Shown here one piece after another: positions 10,000 through 19,861 of a stretch of DNA of 23,065 nucleotides. Below the pieces are notes generated by a model. It worked only from the letters and a program-made list of their open reading frames with translations, searched no databases and was not told the origin of the DNA. The translations under genes and the position numbers were made by a program. Source of the DNA: Priapulus caudatus (Eukaryota > Priapulida > Priapulimorpha > Priapulimorphida > Priapulidae); contig NW_014577169.1 in the NCBI RefSeq assembly GCF_000485595.1, positions 223,300 through 246,364 of the forward strand. The letters are read 5' to 3'. Numbering within the stretch: position 1 is the first letter of the stretch; every line of letters begins with the position of its first letter.

Positions 10000-11300
10000 C
10001 ATATCTGACAATACATGTATGAAGTGATTACACATGAAGACCGAAAAGTCCAGCGTAGAAATACTCGAGGCGAACGGTACCATGTTTAATACAGCAAAGG
10101 AAAAGGCAAATGCACTTAACAGACAATTCGAATCTGTATTCACAAAAGATTCGAAAGAACTCCAAGATACACAGTCATACTACCCTTCTATATGGATGAC
10201 ATTGAAATTACAGACAATGGAATCTACAAACTTATCAAACTTATCAAACTTATCAAAGTTCACAAAGCACCTGGCCCAGATAACATCAACTCTGTAATAT
10301 TGAAGACATCACCAACAATAAGCAGAATCTTAGGGATCATCTTCAGGAAATCATATCAGACAGGAGTTATACCATCAGTTTTGAAGAAAGCCAATGTCCC
10401 ATCTATAAGAAAGGAAATAAGAATGATCCAGGTAACTATACCGTCCCATATCACTGACTTGTATCACCTGCAAACTCATGGAACATATATATATATCATC
10501 TGCACCAACATCATGAAGCACGGGAAGTCTAATGCTATTATACACTTCTACAATCTATTCGACAAACAGCGAGGTTTCAGAGATGAACGGTCATGCGAAA
10601 CTCAACTTGTTGAGTTTGTCACTGAAGTCACCAACAATATGCATGCAGGAAAGCAGATGGACGTCATATTTTAGACTTCAGCAAGGCATTTTTGTGGGCC
10701 ATCATGATGGATAAGGTAAGCCATCAGAAGCTACTCCACAAGCTAAAGAGTTACGGCATCGATGGACGACTAATAAATGGATCAGGGGCTTTCTAGAAGA
10801 CAGAACGCAAGTTGTCGTACTGGATGGAGAAGTAACATATGTAGCAAATGTTACATCAGGAGTCCCACAAGGATCAGTTCTTGAATCGAGCCTTTTTACT
10901 TGTATTACATAAATGATCTTCCAGACAACATAACATCTAATGTGAGGCTATTTGATGAGGACACCCTGTTATATAGAACCATCACCTCTGATCGAGATGT
11001 ACAGACACGATGTCCTTCAATCCACAGAAGTGTGAAATCATTAACATCAGCAGACTGAAGAAGACCCGAATATCACCTTGCACTCTTCATGGAATTGAGC
11101 TCAACAATGTGAAAAATTAAAATCAAATATCTAGGCCTAACAATAACATCAATACTTCACATAATACAACGTAGATGCGACAACAACTAACGCGATGAGA
11201 AGTCTCAACTTTCTGAAGAGAAATCTCCAGATCAACTCTCTTCGCATTAGGTTTGCTACGCCCCTGATGATAAATTATGTACAATGCCTATCAGGGAATT
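10000..11300 (+). mobile_element. Degenerate jockey/CR1-like LINE fragment
   Basis: The fragment covers the upstream linker, the RT domain and part of the thumb. Recognisable in order: FESVFTKDSKELQDT (about 10130), KVHKAPGPDNI (about 10258-10290), an IYKKGNKNDPGNY block in another frame (about 10402), FRDERSCETQLVE (about 10572), DFSKAF (about 10675), KLKSYGIDGRLIN (about 10742), SGVPQGSVL (about 10857), YINDLPDN (about 10908) and KKIKYLGLTITS-like sequence (about 11115). The GVPQGSVL and YINDLP motifs indicate a jockey/CR1/L2-type element using an APE endonuclease, a different lineage from the REL-LINE at 5.9-8.6 kb. Both ends are missing. It lies antisense in the intron between the array exon and the 9330-9494 exon. 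Confidence 0.8.
10034..11292 (+). pseudogene. Broken RT of the jockey/CR1-like LINE
   Basis: At least four single-base deletions move the frame: about 10190 (YYPS to YMDD), 10671 (before DFSKAF), 10778 (LIN-WIRGF) and 10892 (LFYLYY). Motif A is split by 18 extra bases between AF and DKVSH (10692-10709). Motif C reads FDED instead of FADD, removing the first catalytic Asp. About 25-30 codons between VQT and SFNPQKCE (near 10998-11010) are missing. A 9-base unit ATCAAACTT is repeated in tandem at about 10229-10255, giving Leu-Ile-Lys repeats before the APGPDN motif. It cannot encode a working enzyme. Confidence 0.8.
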
Positions 11301-11360
11301 TGTAATTTCGTAAAGACTATGGGTGAATACAGTCACTTATAGGTCGTATAATTTACGTAC

Positions 11361-12540
11361 CTGTACAGACTCCGCTAACCTCAGTGAATATGGGATGACA
11401 TGCACATGCAATACCATCCGGACAGTATGAGTTCGGATCCATAGCCATGCACGATGCGTCTGTGCACCCAACAACACACATGAGATTATCGTCGCATATT
11501 TCTCCGGCGGCACAGTCTGTGTCTATGATGCACTCGACGCAGACTTTGTTCACACATCTAGGAAGCCCAACGACGTTGACGCAGTGCGAATCCATGTTAC
11601 ACTGCTCACATGTTCCGCTAGTGCAGGCCGGCAAGTTCGTATTAATCGCCGTACATTCTGCATCATTTTGACACGCAACACACACACCGTTGCAGCATAC
11701 TGGTGTTGCTGCAGTCGTGCTGCAGTGCGTGTTAGTTGCACATGCGACACACATGCCATTAGCACACGCAGGTAAATTAGAGGGACAATCGCTGTCATCT
11801 TGACACGCGACACACACACCGTTGCAGCATGCTGGTGTTAGCGGTGTATCCATGCAGTGCGTGTTAGTTGCACATGCGACACACGTGCCACCAACACACG
11901 CAGGTAAATTAGAGGGACAATCCACATCATCTTGACACGCGACACACACACCGTTGCAGCATGCTGGTGTTAGCGGTGTATCCATGCAGTGCGTGTTAGT
12001 TGCACATGCGACACACGTGCCACCAACACACGCAGGTAAATTAGAGGGACAATCCACATCATCTTGACACGCGACACACACACCGTTGCAGCATGCTGGT
12101 GTTAGCGGTGTATCCATGCAGTGCGTGTTAGTTGCACATGCGACACACGTGCCATCAACACACGCAGGTAAATTAGAGGGACAATCCACATCATCTTGAC
12201 ACGCGACACACACACCGTTGCAGCATGCTGGTGTTAGCGGTGTATCCATGCAGTGCGTGTTAGTTGCACATGCGACACACGTGCCATCAACACACGCAGG
12301 TAAATTAGAGGGACAATCCACATCATCTTGACACGCGACACACACACCGTTGCAGCATGCTGGTGTTAGCGGTGTATTAATGCAGTGCATGTTAGTTGCA
12401 CATGCGACACACGTGCCATCAACACACGCAGGTAAATTAGAGGGACAATCCACATCATCTTGACACGCGACACACACACCGTTGCAGCATGCAGGTGGTA
12501 GCGGTGTATTAATGCAGTGCGTGTTAGTTGCACATGCGAA
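11361..12540 (-). CDS. Large array exon of a cysteine-rich, probably secreted protein
   Basis: The minus-strand frame is open across about 390 codons. From its N-terminal side it holds seven clear copies of a 44-residue unit with nine cysteines each, of the form CVACATNTHCMDTPLTPACC then NGVCVACQDDVDCPSNLPAC. Each unit is itself two related halves, CVAC-x5-HC-x8-CC and CVAC-x5-DC-x6-C. It then changes to non-repeated modules, for example CIIDTDCAAGEICDDNLMC, and ends in an EGF-like stretch with DPNSYCPDGIACACHP. The donor is ACAG|GTACGT at 11361/11360, phase 1. Cysteine spacing (DxDC...C...CCNGVC) recalls Dickkopf/colipase-like and other small disulfide-rich extracellular modules, but I cannot name a family. 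No signal peptide is seen, since the 5' end is elsewhere. The frame fails upstream of about 12541. A structural, adhesive or matrix protein is plausible; function is unknown. Confidence 0.7.
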
Positions 12541-12560
12541 CAGCACGTGCCCCATCAGCA
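11600..12560 (-). repeat. 132-bp in-frame tandem repeat inside the exon
   Basis: The anchor CCGTTGCAGCAT recurs at 11687, 11819, 11951, 12083, 12215, 12347 and 12479, exactly 132 bp apart, with a degenerate copy near 12611. The units at 11.95-12.48 kb are almost identical at the DNA level, differing by single bases that change Gly/Asp in the VDGT/VGGT loop and Met-Asp/Ile-Asn in the HC-x-x-TPLTP loop. The unit at 11.69 kb is more diverged (STTAATPVCC). No period slips occur, so the reading frame has been kept. Confidence 0.95.
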
Positions 12561-12777
12561 CGACGCACGAGTAAATAGGAATCGTACATGTTCGTCATCA
12601 TTGAAATCGCGACACAAATACCATTGCCAGCATACTGCTGCAGCGTGCGTCCACAATCTGCGTCATGTAAGACCACGGCCAGCACAAGCATTCGAGTGAC
12701 ACGGTTTGACAACCGCAAATGATCTCCGCACATGTGTCCTCACATACAGTGCAGAGTCTCGCGCGACCACCATGTAA
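12541..12777 (-). pseudogene. Degenerate 5' part of the array exon (left duplicate)
   Basis: This stretch matches the intact exon at 21493-21713 but its reading frame is broken several times. CEDTCAEIICGCQT, CHSNACAG and DADC...GNGICVA are found in three different minus-strand frames. About 25 extra bases lie just inside the acceptor (CATACAGTGCAGAGTCTCGC and following). The acceptor itself (ATTTCAG, minus strand, 12784-12778) is kept. Either this copy is decaying or the sequence carries many one-base errors. Confidence 0.65.
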
Positions 12778-13755
12778 CTGAAATAACAATTACCACAGAT
12801 ATCATGGCTGTGTATGATCACTTGTTTACGGCCCATTTTGGCAATGGCGAAAGCAACATTTAGTTTCACAGGGAATCCCTAAAGCGCCATGTCTAACTTG
12901 AAAACTTTATTTATATCCTGCTAGATCGCTGGCAAATAACAGAGTTAGCTATGGTAACCTCTTTATACAACGTAGGGCGTACGGAATAGTTTGCAATTAA
13001 CATTTGAACTTTATTGATGAATATTTATGTCGCCATCATGATTCCTCTGCTTTTTAACTCGATCGTATCTTCCTCATCCTTCAATAATAGGATTTGATAA
13101 CCGTAATAATGATTATGCAGAAGATTGAATCTCCGTAAACTGTTTTAATCCGGATATGCGTGCATTGTGGCAGAAAGCCCTTGTACGTTCAGCCCTAGCA
13201 AATTGTTCACTTACCCGACCTAACATTCTAATTGCGTAAGCGGCAATGCCGGTTGTCCGTATTATCATAAAGTATGTCACTGATGGTAGCCAATCTTCTG
13301 ACCTCGGTATCCTGTTATGCAAACCACACTTTCCGTTGTCCATTAACGACCGGCTTGGCATTGTGCACCATTTCTCCGCCAAGCACAGTAATCGTAGCCA
13401 GCAGCTCCATCAATGGGCGACATCTTTTTTAAGTTTAAACGTTTAATTAAGAGTCAATCATAACTCGATACAATCATTACTTCGCTTAACGCCTCCCCCT
13501 CCCGACAACGTTTTTTGTATAAGCGTTTCGGACTGTTTAGCGTCCCTTCGTTCCTTTCATTACTTGATATATAAGTATTATCACTATTAAAATTATTAGT
13601 ATAAATCAGCAGTAATTATTTCTCCAATTTTTCTATTAGTAATAAGCATCTCATCTACAAAGCCTGCATACTGTAATTTTTACTACCAATATATCACGGT
13701 ATAATTTTGTCGTGGCGTCCATCTTCATGCCGTTAATGAACAGCTAGCTCAGATG

Positions 13756-14343
13756 TGTAAATACCGCGAGCAAAACATAGTTTAAGAAAGACATACGTAT
13801 ATGCCTATTTTCTATTTTTCCTAGTACACGCCCGTCGGGCTAAAGTCGTGGACCATGGACCCAGCAGTTAGTAGAGCCAACCAATTACAGGCCAGTTTCG
13901 CGTATAGGATCTCACTCGTTGACGATAAACAAGAGTAGGCAGGCCGTCTCCAGTTTGGGTATAAGAGCATCTCTTGCTTGGCCAGCGAGAGCGGCAAGAC
14001 AGATAACAGTACAGAGCAGCTTTCGCATTCGATAGATAACTTACGATAGCTACAGACTGCACAGTCTTTAGATAACCCGCGCACACAGCTTAAAACCTCG
14101 TAAGTTAATGACCGTAATTGCCCTATCTACCGCGTAAACCTGGTGCTACGCATTTGCCCTGCCATGGGCATTATACGTAGTTTAAACGGTGCATGATTAA
14201 AGCGATAAACTAGAATACGTATGACCATTTGCTGCTTATGTTCTTTACAAATATATGCTGATAGACTTAGCAAATGTGTTGGATATACACTCACGCGTAA
14301 CCACTAACACCGATCACGTTCGCAAGCAGCTTCGCTACAGATG
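13756..14343. other. 588-bp block present only in the left duplicate
   Basis: It is bounded by CAGATG at 13750-13755 and CAGATG at 14338-14343. The right copy has a single CAGATG at the corresponding point (22449-22454). The pattern fits a deletion by microhomology in the right copy, or an insertion with a 6-bp target duplication in the left one. Minus-strand frames of 72-87 codons (13821-14086) have no recognisable motif. No terminal inverted repeats are seen. Confidence 0.7.
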
Positions 14344-15014
14344 CAAACCCCTCGGTGGGGGCGAGAAGTAGGAAGAGAGACTCTCCACCGGCCGCCTCTC
14401 ATTGACATAATTGTCACGCTCCCCACTCTCTACCACCGACCATTCACTCGTTTCACTGCTCCCATCAGTGAGGAAAACACAAAATAGCTAGAATATCTCT
14501 TAATGACGGATTAATTTTGTCTCATCAGTTTTGTTCTCTGATCCCGGTGCTGTATGTTATAATAGGCGTTTTCTACAAATAAGAGATCAATGGTGAATTT
14601 ATATGCTGTATTTTGTAAACGTTAGGCAAATGGAAGGTAAGAAGCTAACTCGTCGTCTTTTCTCTATTCATGTGAGTGGGGGGAAATTGATTCCGATTGG
14701 GAACATTGCTTCCCTTAACGGCTGTGGTTTACCGGTAACGTAACGACGATGATGAGCGTGCAGACTGTGCTTGACATTGTTCACTGAGAATCAGTATAAC
14801 CGGCAGGCCCAAATTACACGGCGTGGCTACAGGGACTTGATTCAGAGTACACGATTACGATCGCATTACTGGCCCAGAAAATTCTTCGAGCTTAAGAACC
14901 GTGCTACATTCGGGATGCCCGCTTTCTGGTGTGCCTGTCGTCAAACACAGACAAATCCAATATTAACATACCGCGTATCTTTAATTATAATTATGAAACG
15001 CATCAGGTTTCGTT

Positions 15015-15339
15015 ATTCTAACGTGATCTAGTGCGCTGTATTTTGCGTTGTCTAATGCCCCGTATCCGCCCGACACGTAATTTTACTTGATGTGTTTTAA
15101 GTCAGCAAACGGTCAAGGCGATGCTTACTACTGGAGGTGATCCGCGGATCGGTAGGATGACATCCACTTTCGAGAGTCGGACACGTTGGGGAGTAGCATT
15201 AAAAAGCTTGTGTGAAGTATCCGGGTGCCCACACTCGGCATAACGAAACAGAATCCCACACGTCTGATGTACGCATTGGTACTTTCCATAGGACATCAGC
15301 CTGCCCAGTGGAGCCAAGAGTGTGGCATGGAAGCCAACA
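15015..15339. other. Non-coding stretch between duplication and minisatellite
   Basis: No gene, RNA or repeat recognised. Since the right copy of the duplication leaves the window at 23065, this stretch may also be duplicated. Confidence 0.4.
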
Positions 15340-16660
15340 TAATCTGCAGAGAAGCAGCATTGCGTGTGCAGGAGGCAGCATGCGTGTGTAAGCAGGCAGC
15401 AAGGTGCTGCAGGGAGGCATCATGCGCGGCGGGGGTGTGGCATGGGAGGGCGGGGCCGATGGCGGGTGGTGCAGGCGTGCAGCAGATGTGGCAGGGAGGG
15501 CAGCGATGTGTGTAATCAGGCCAAGAATGTTGGCATGCTGGAAGGGACCACCCGGTGAAAGCGCAGCGCCAGCCATGTGTGTAAGCAGGCAGCTGTGTGT
15601 GCAGGGAGGCAGCATGTGGTGTACAAGGAGGCAGTAGCTGTCGGTCTGTGTGCAGGGAGCCAGCATGTGTGACGTGCAGGGAGGCAAGCCATGGTGCAGG
15701 GAGGCAGCTGTGGGCTGTGAAGGGAGGCAGCATGTGTGTGAAAAGGATGGCAGCATGCGGTGGCAGGGAGGCAGCATGTGTGCAGGGAGGCAGCATGTGT
15801 GCAGCGGATGCAGCATGGGTGTGTAGGGAGCAGCATGTGTGTGCAGGAAGTCGGCAGTGTGGGCAGGAGGGCAACATGTGTGGGTTAGGAGCAGGATGGC
15901 CTGTGGCAGGGATGGCAGCATGCTGTGTGCACGGAGGCAAGCATGCTGGTGTAGGGCAGCAAGCATGTAGTGTGCAGGAGCAGCATGGTAGCAGGGAGGC
16001 AGCCATGTGTGTGTAGCCGGAGGGCAGCATTGTGTGTGCGATGTGAGGCCCCAGCATGGCGTACGTGCAGGGAGCCCGGCACGCATGTGTGCAGGGAGGC
16101 CAGCATGTGGTGCACGGGATGAGCACATGTATGTGCAGGGAGGCAGCATGGAGTGTGCAGCGGAGCAGCAGGTGCTGTGTGTGCAGGGATGGGCGAGCAT
16201 GTTGTAAGCAGCGCAGCCGGATGAGTGCTGCAGGGAGGCCAGCTATGAGTGTGCCAGGAGGCAGCATGTGGGTGTTGCAGGAGGCAGCCATGGGGGGTGT
16301 GTTAGGCTCCAGCGTCAGCATGGTGTGTAGGAGGCCCGCAGCATTTGGGTTGCAGGGAGGCAGCATGTATGGGCAGGGACGGCCGAGACATGATGTGTGC
16401 AGGGCAGCCAGCATGTGTGTGCAGGGAGGCCAGTGTGTGTAAGCACGGCAGCCATGCAGTGTCAGGGCATGGCCAGCATTGAGGTGCAGGGAGGCAGCAT
16501 GAATTCATGTGTGCCAGCGATGGCCCAGCATGTGTTGTAAGCAGGCAGCCATGGCAGTGGGTAGCGGCAGGCCACATGCGGGTTGCAGGGAGGCAGAATG
16601 TGGTGTAGGAAGGCAGCATGTGTGTAGGGAAGCATCATGAGTGTGCAGATATAGCCAGTA
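15340..16660. repeat. Degenerate ~21-bp minisatellite (GGAGGCAGCATGTGTGTGCAG)
   Basis: Roughly sixty imperfect copies of a unit close to GGAGGCAGCATGTGTGTGCAG, with unit length drifting from about 18 to 25 bp through indels. Because the unit is close to a multiple of three and lacks stops in most frames, both strands show long open frames (up to 372 codons) rich in Ala, Cys, Met, Gln, Gly on the plus strand and His, Thr, Ala, Cys, Leu, Pro on the minus strand. The many frame changes inside the array argue against translation. Confidence 0.9.
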
Positions 16661-17181
16661 ATTGTGTTAGGGTGGCAACGAGGAGCGAGTAAGAACATGA
16701 TGGCAGGAGAATGCAGGCGGCGAGAAGTATAAGCCTGCGCCCTAGACAATGACGTGAAATTAGAAACCATTACAAACTGCCTCATACAGACGTTGTGTGA
16801 AGCAATGCCACTAAAGTGAATATGTATCCCGTCCGCGGAATTCCGGGAAATTAGTTCAGAGAAAACATGTTATCGCAGGAAATTAATTCCACACGAAATG
16901 TCTCACAGAAAACTGCCATTAGGAAAACTAAGCACAGAAGATTGTTATAACATAAAAATTGACCACACGAAGAGTAGTCACACAATAGTAAACCTTCTCA
17001 AGAGTAGAGCTCGGTAAATTCCCCGGTAACGAGAATGAGAAGGTGCAGAGGAGGGCTACGCGATCACGTAGCAATGAGAAAATGAGAAAGATGCGGTAAT
17101 CTGGGTGGAGCGACAGCCATAATTAGAGAAGAGCTCGGCAAATGGAAGAACGCGTAGTGGAGAAGGCATTGATTAGAGGGA
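16661..17181. other. Non-coding stretch
   Basis: Nothing recognisable apart from a purine-rich tract (GAGAA, GAGGA motifs) from about 17030 to 17220. Confidence 0.45.
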
Positions 17182-17613
17182 ATGTACTGGAAGGAGAAGG
17201 CAGGCAAAGAAGGGAGGACAGCAGCGCAGAATATCGAGGTTTGCTTATGTATAACAATTTTTCCTTTACCCAAAATTCCGCATCACGGAGTCTGCCCTGC
17301 TAACATAGTTTGTGACAAAATTTTCTACATCCCATCTTGCCCCACACCACGTGCGCCTAAGTCAATTCATCAAACATTTCGTATCTCTTTAGCTACCAAC
17401 CCCATAATCTATTTTGTGTCAACCTTTTCATCCCGCAAAACCATAAACGGCATAAAGAAAGGTCTGCTTGAGCTTTCCGTGGCACCAAACACGCTGGCCA
17501 TGCGCGCACTTCGAATCTGCGCTGGCAACGTATATGTGGCCCAGATAAGGGCCACCAAAAAGGCGCAGACGAAACCTCGATTGTCAGGCAAGCATGGCCA
17601 TGACAGTGCGTGA
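17182..17613 (+). CDS. Unassigned ORF, doubtful
   Basis: A 143-codon plus-strand frame with ordinary amino-acid composition, ending RLSGKHGHDSA. I recognise no domain. The last 230 bp are also open on the minus strand in two frames (17393-17620 and 17409-17591). One of these contains a hydrophobic run GFVCAFLVALIWATYTL that could be a membrane segment. Base composition is more GC-rich here (17450-17620) than around it. It may be a relic exon on either strand, or chance. No splice borders could be fixed. Confidence 0.2.
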   Translation: MYWKEKAGKEGRTAAQNIEVCLCITIFPLPKIPHHGVCPANIVCDKIFYIPSCPTPRAPKSIHQTFRISLATNPIIYFVSTFSSRKTINGIKKGLLELSVAPNTLAMRALRICAGNVYVAQIRATKKAQTKPRLSGKHGHDSA

Positions 17614-18685
17614 TGCTCACAGCATGCGCGTTATACGTGAAACACCCTTGTAGTCTTGATTGACAAGACGGGCCAACAAACGATCAATGAAGTTCAATAC
17701 ATGATGCATTCAGCGCAATATGTGGACTACATAAATTCGTTTTCTGCTCTATTTAGCTCAACTGGGAACGCTTCTGCACAACACGCAGACATGTAATTCA
17801 ATCACCATTCCTAATCTCATCAATTCCTAACAACGATCGGCCTACGGACCAAGCTGGCATTCACAATAGCGATTCAAGTCTCTCTGTCACGTCGCCTCGG
17901 CTCTGCTTCCTCTTTCTCCTGCGCGTGCTCGTTCCTGCTCTTCTGCTGCCCCCCACCCCGCCGTATACCCCCGCTATAACCCCCCGTGTGATGGCCGCTA
18001 GCCCTGCCCCTCCGCCAGCGCCTACCCCGCCATTATAATATATTATACTAGCCCTATAGCTACGTAACTACCCTAACAATATTTATAGTCAGTATGATAT
18101 ATTGATGCTCTCTCTCCTCCCTCTCTAGTAGTTGCCTAGCCCGGCGGTAATACGTGAGAGAGTAGTATTAGTATCTATTAGTCTATCTGATCACTCCAGT
18201 ATGCTACCACGCAGTATCCATGGTATTGCCTTTTTTCCTATATGAAGGTATATTAGCCATTAAAGCTCTGGTCGGAGGGACTTCCGTAAGGCATGGTGTC
18301 CTTGTTCGTACGGCTAGCGTGACCTTTCCGCTTACTCCGAGAAGCTGGTAAGAGACAGGATAAGCCGTGCTAATGCATAGTCGGGCATGTTGTATTGTAC
18401 TGAAACTGACGTAAACATAGGTAAGGTAGGGGTGGATAGTAGGAATAGGACAATAGCTTTTCGTTATGTAAGCAGTTACGCGCACGCATTAGCCAGTATG
18501 ATGCTGCGTTATGCTATACAGCTTACAAGAACTAACCAAACATTACTGTAACGCCCGCTATGCATGTATATTAGCTTCGTCGTGGATGAATTTAGTTAGC
18601 TAGTGGATTATAAGCCCGAGTCGGTGGTCTTGCGCCGACGCGCGTAGGAGAACGGGGCGCGGCGGTGGGCTAACGAGGTGGTATG
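17614..18685. other. Gene-free stretch with pyrimidine-rich and GC-rich patches
   Basis: 17880-18010 is strongly pyrimidine-rich on the plus strand (TCCTCTTTCTCC, CCCCCCACCCC). 18105-18130 is CT-repeat-like, and 18600-18670 is GC-rich (GCGCCGACGCGCG). A 93-codon minus-strand frame at 18204-18485 has no recognisable motif. Confidence 0.5.
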
Positions 18686-19135
18686 CAGATTAATCCTAGG
18701 TAACTAACAATACACTTTTCAACAATACACTGTGTATTTGTAGTAGATACCTGACAACTGTGATTTAAATTCAATTGACATTTTTCAATAGAATCTCAAT
18801 CAATATCATAAAATAATTTCAATAAATTTATTCTAAATATGAATGTCCCAATTTCAAGCTGTTACAAAAAGATCAAAAAGTTATAACTTAATTAAAAAAT
18901 AAAAAATAAAAATAAAAAGCTGTATTGTTAGAATGTGGTCAACAATTAAACAGGTGTGTATGTTGAAACCGCTCACTAGTGGTAGCCTTACTACAATACA
19001 CAGTGTCACTGTTAGAAGCTGTTCAGACCAACACTCATCAGTGTTATTGTGAAGACTCCGCTAACAATACACAGTGTATTGTCAAATGCCTAAACATACA
19101 ACACACTGTGTATTGTTAGTTACCAGGATTATCTG
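18686..19135. mobile_element. 450-bp MITE-like element with ~28-bp terminal inverted repeats
   Basis: The left end is CAGATTAATCCTAGGTAACT followed by AACAATACAC. The right end, reverse-complemented, is CAGATAATCCTGGTAACTAA followed by CAATACAC; they differ by two one-base gaps. Inside, ACAATACAC and its complement occur several more times, often as palindromes ACAATACAC(T/A)GTGT-: near 18725, 18993, 19062 and 19100. The interior is AT-rich without an ORF. Subterminal repeats like these are typical binding sites of a transposase supplied in trans (hAT- or Harbinger-like families), but the superfamily cannot be decided because no clear target duplication is visible. Confidence 0.7.
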
Positions 19136-19185
19136 CGTTATCAGTTGGTTGGCAGACGTGAATTTGTACGCACTCAGTACTAAGA

Positions 19186-19344
19186 ATGGATGAATACAAG
19201 TTGCGAGGACGTGGCAATATGAAGAAGGAATTGAAAGTGCTGCGTTTCCTGAAAGACGAGGCAGTTGCCCGCGAAGAGATGAAGTGCGGATCTCCGCATC
19301 TGCGGGGCTGTGTGCTCGTGTCGTTCTCTTTGTTTGTGTGTTAG
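19186..19344 (+). CDS. Small unassigned ORF, 52 codons
   Basis: It starts AAGAATGGATGAA, a fair eukaryotic start context. It encodes a charged N-terminal half (MDEYKLRGRGNMKKELKVLR, then FLKDEAVAREE) and a short hydrophobic, cysteine-containing end (CVLVSFSLFVC) before TAG. Codon choice and composition are more protein-like than in the neighbouring DNA. It begins 50 bp after the MITE-like element. No family is recognised; a relic exon or chance ORF is equally possible. Confidence 0.2.
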   Translation: MDEYKLRGRGNMKKELKVLRFLKDEAVAREEMKCGSPHLRGCVLVSFSLFVC

Positions 19345-19475
19345 TTTGAAGTTCGTGTATCGTTGTCGTTAGATTTAATCGTATATTTTCATCTCCACGG
19401 ATATTGCGACATTACAACCTGGATATGCTCATCTATTATAGAGCCCTCAATGGAGAGGGATGCAGCTAGTATATA

Positions 19476-19824
19476 TCTAATACGTATTTGTGAATGTATG
19501 TCTGTTTGTTTGTCTGTTCTCGATGCAAATCAATATGGAGCACTCTAGAAATGTCCAAGGACTTTCAGTAGGGGTACATTTTGATGCTGAATGTCATGGG
19601 CACATTGGATTTGACCTCTGATGTCATCTAAGCAAAAAAAATACGAAACAACGAAAAAAATAAACGGGCCCCTGCAGCAGCATTAAATATACGGGCCCCT
19701 GCAACAACAGGATTCAAGTCAAAACAGTCCAAACAGGATTCAGCTTGTACTGACTTGCTTTACTGCAACCAAAGATACTGTAGATAAGTAAATAAATAAA
19801 TAAATAAATAAATAGATAGATAGT

Positions 19825-19861
<37 letters not shown>

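Larger units (their letters stand above)
12530..15014. repeat. Segmental duplication, left copy
   Basis: It is collinear and in the same orientation as 21490-23065, matching through the exon and its upstream intron up to AATTATGAA-ACGCAT near 15000. Shared landmarks include ATGGCTGTGTATGATCAC, TAAGTTTAAACGTTT, CACTCTCTACCACCGACC and ACGTAACGACGATGATGAGC. Two blocks exist only here: about 13476-13688 and 13756-14343. One-base indels are frequent and mostly make this copy longer. No protein-coding gene is seen within 12790-15014 in either copy. Confidence 0.85.

Noticed and set aside
11600-12560. CRISPR-like regular array
   Set aside because: Units are contiguous with no unique spacers, the whole 132 bp is repeated, and it keeps a coding frame.
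15199-16785. Minus- and plus-strand frames of up to 372 codons, Cys- and His-rich
   Set aside because: They follow the ~21-bp minisatellite and change frame with its length; no splice borders, start context or domain.
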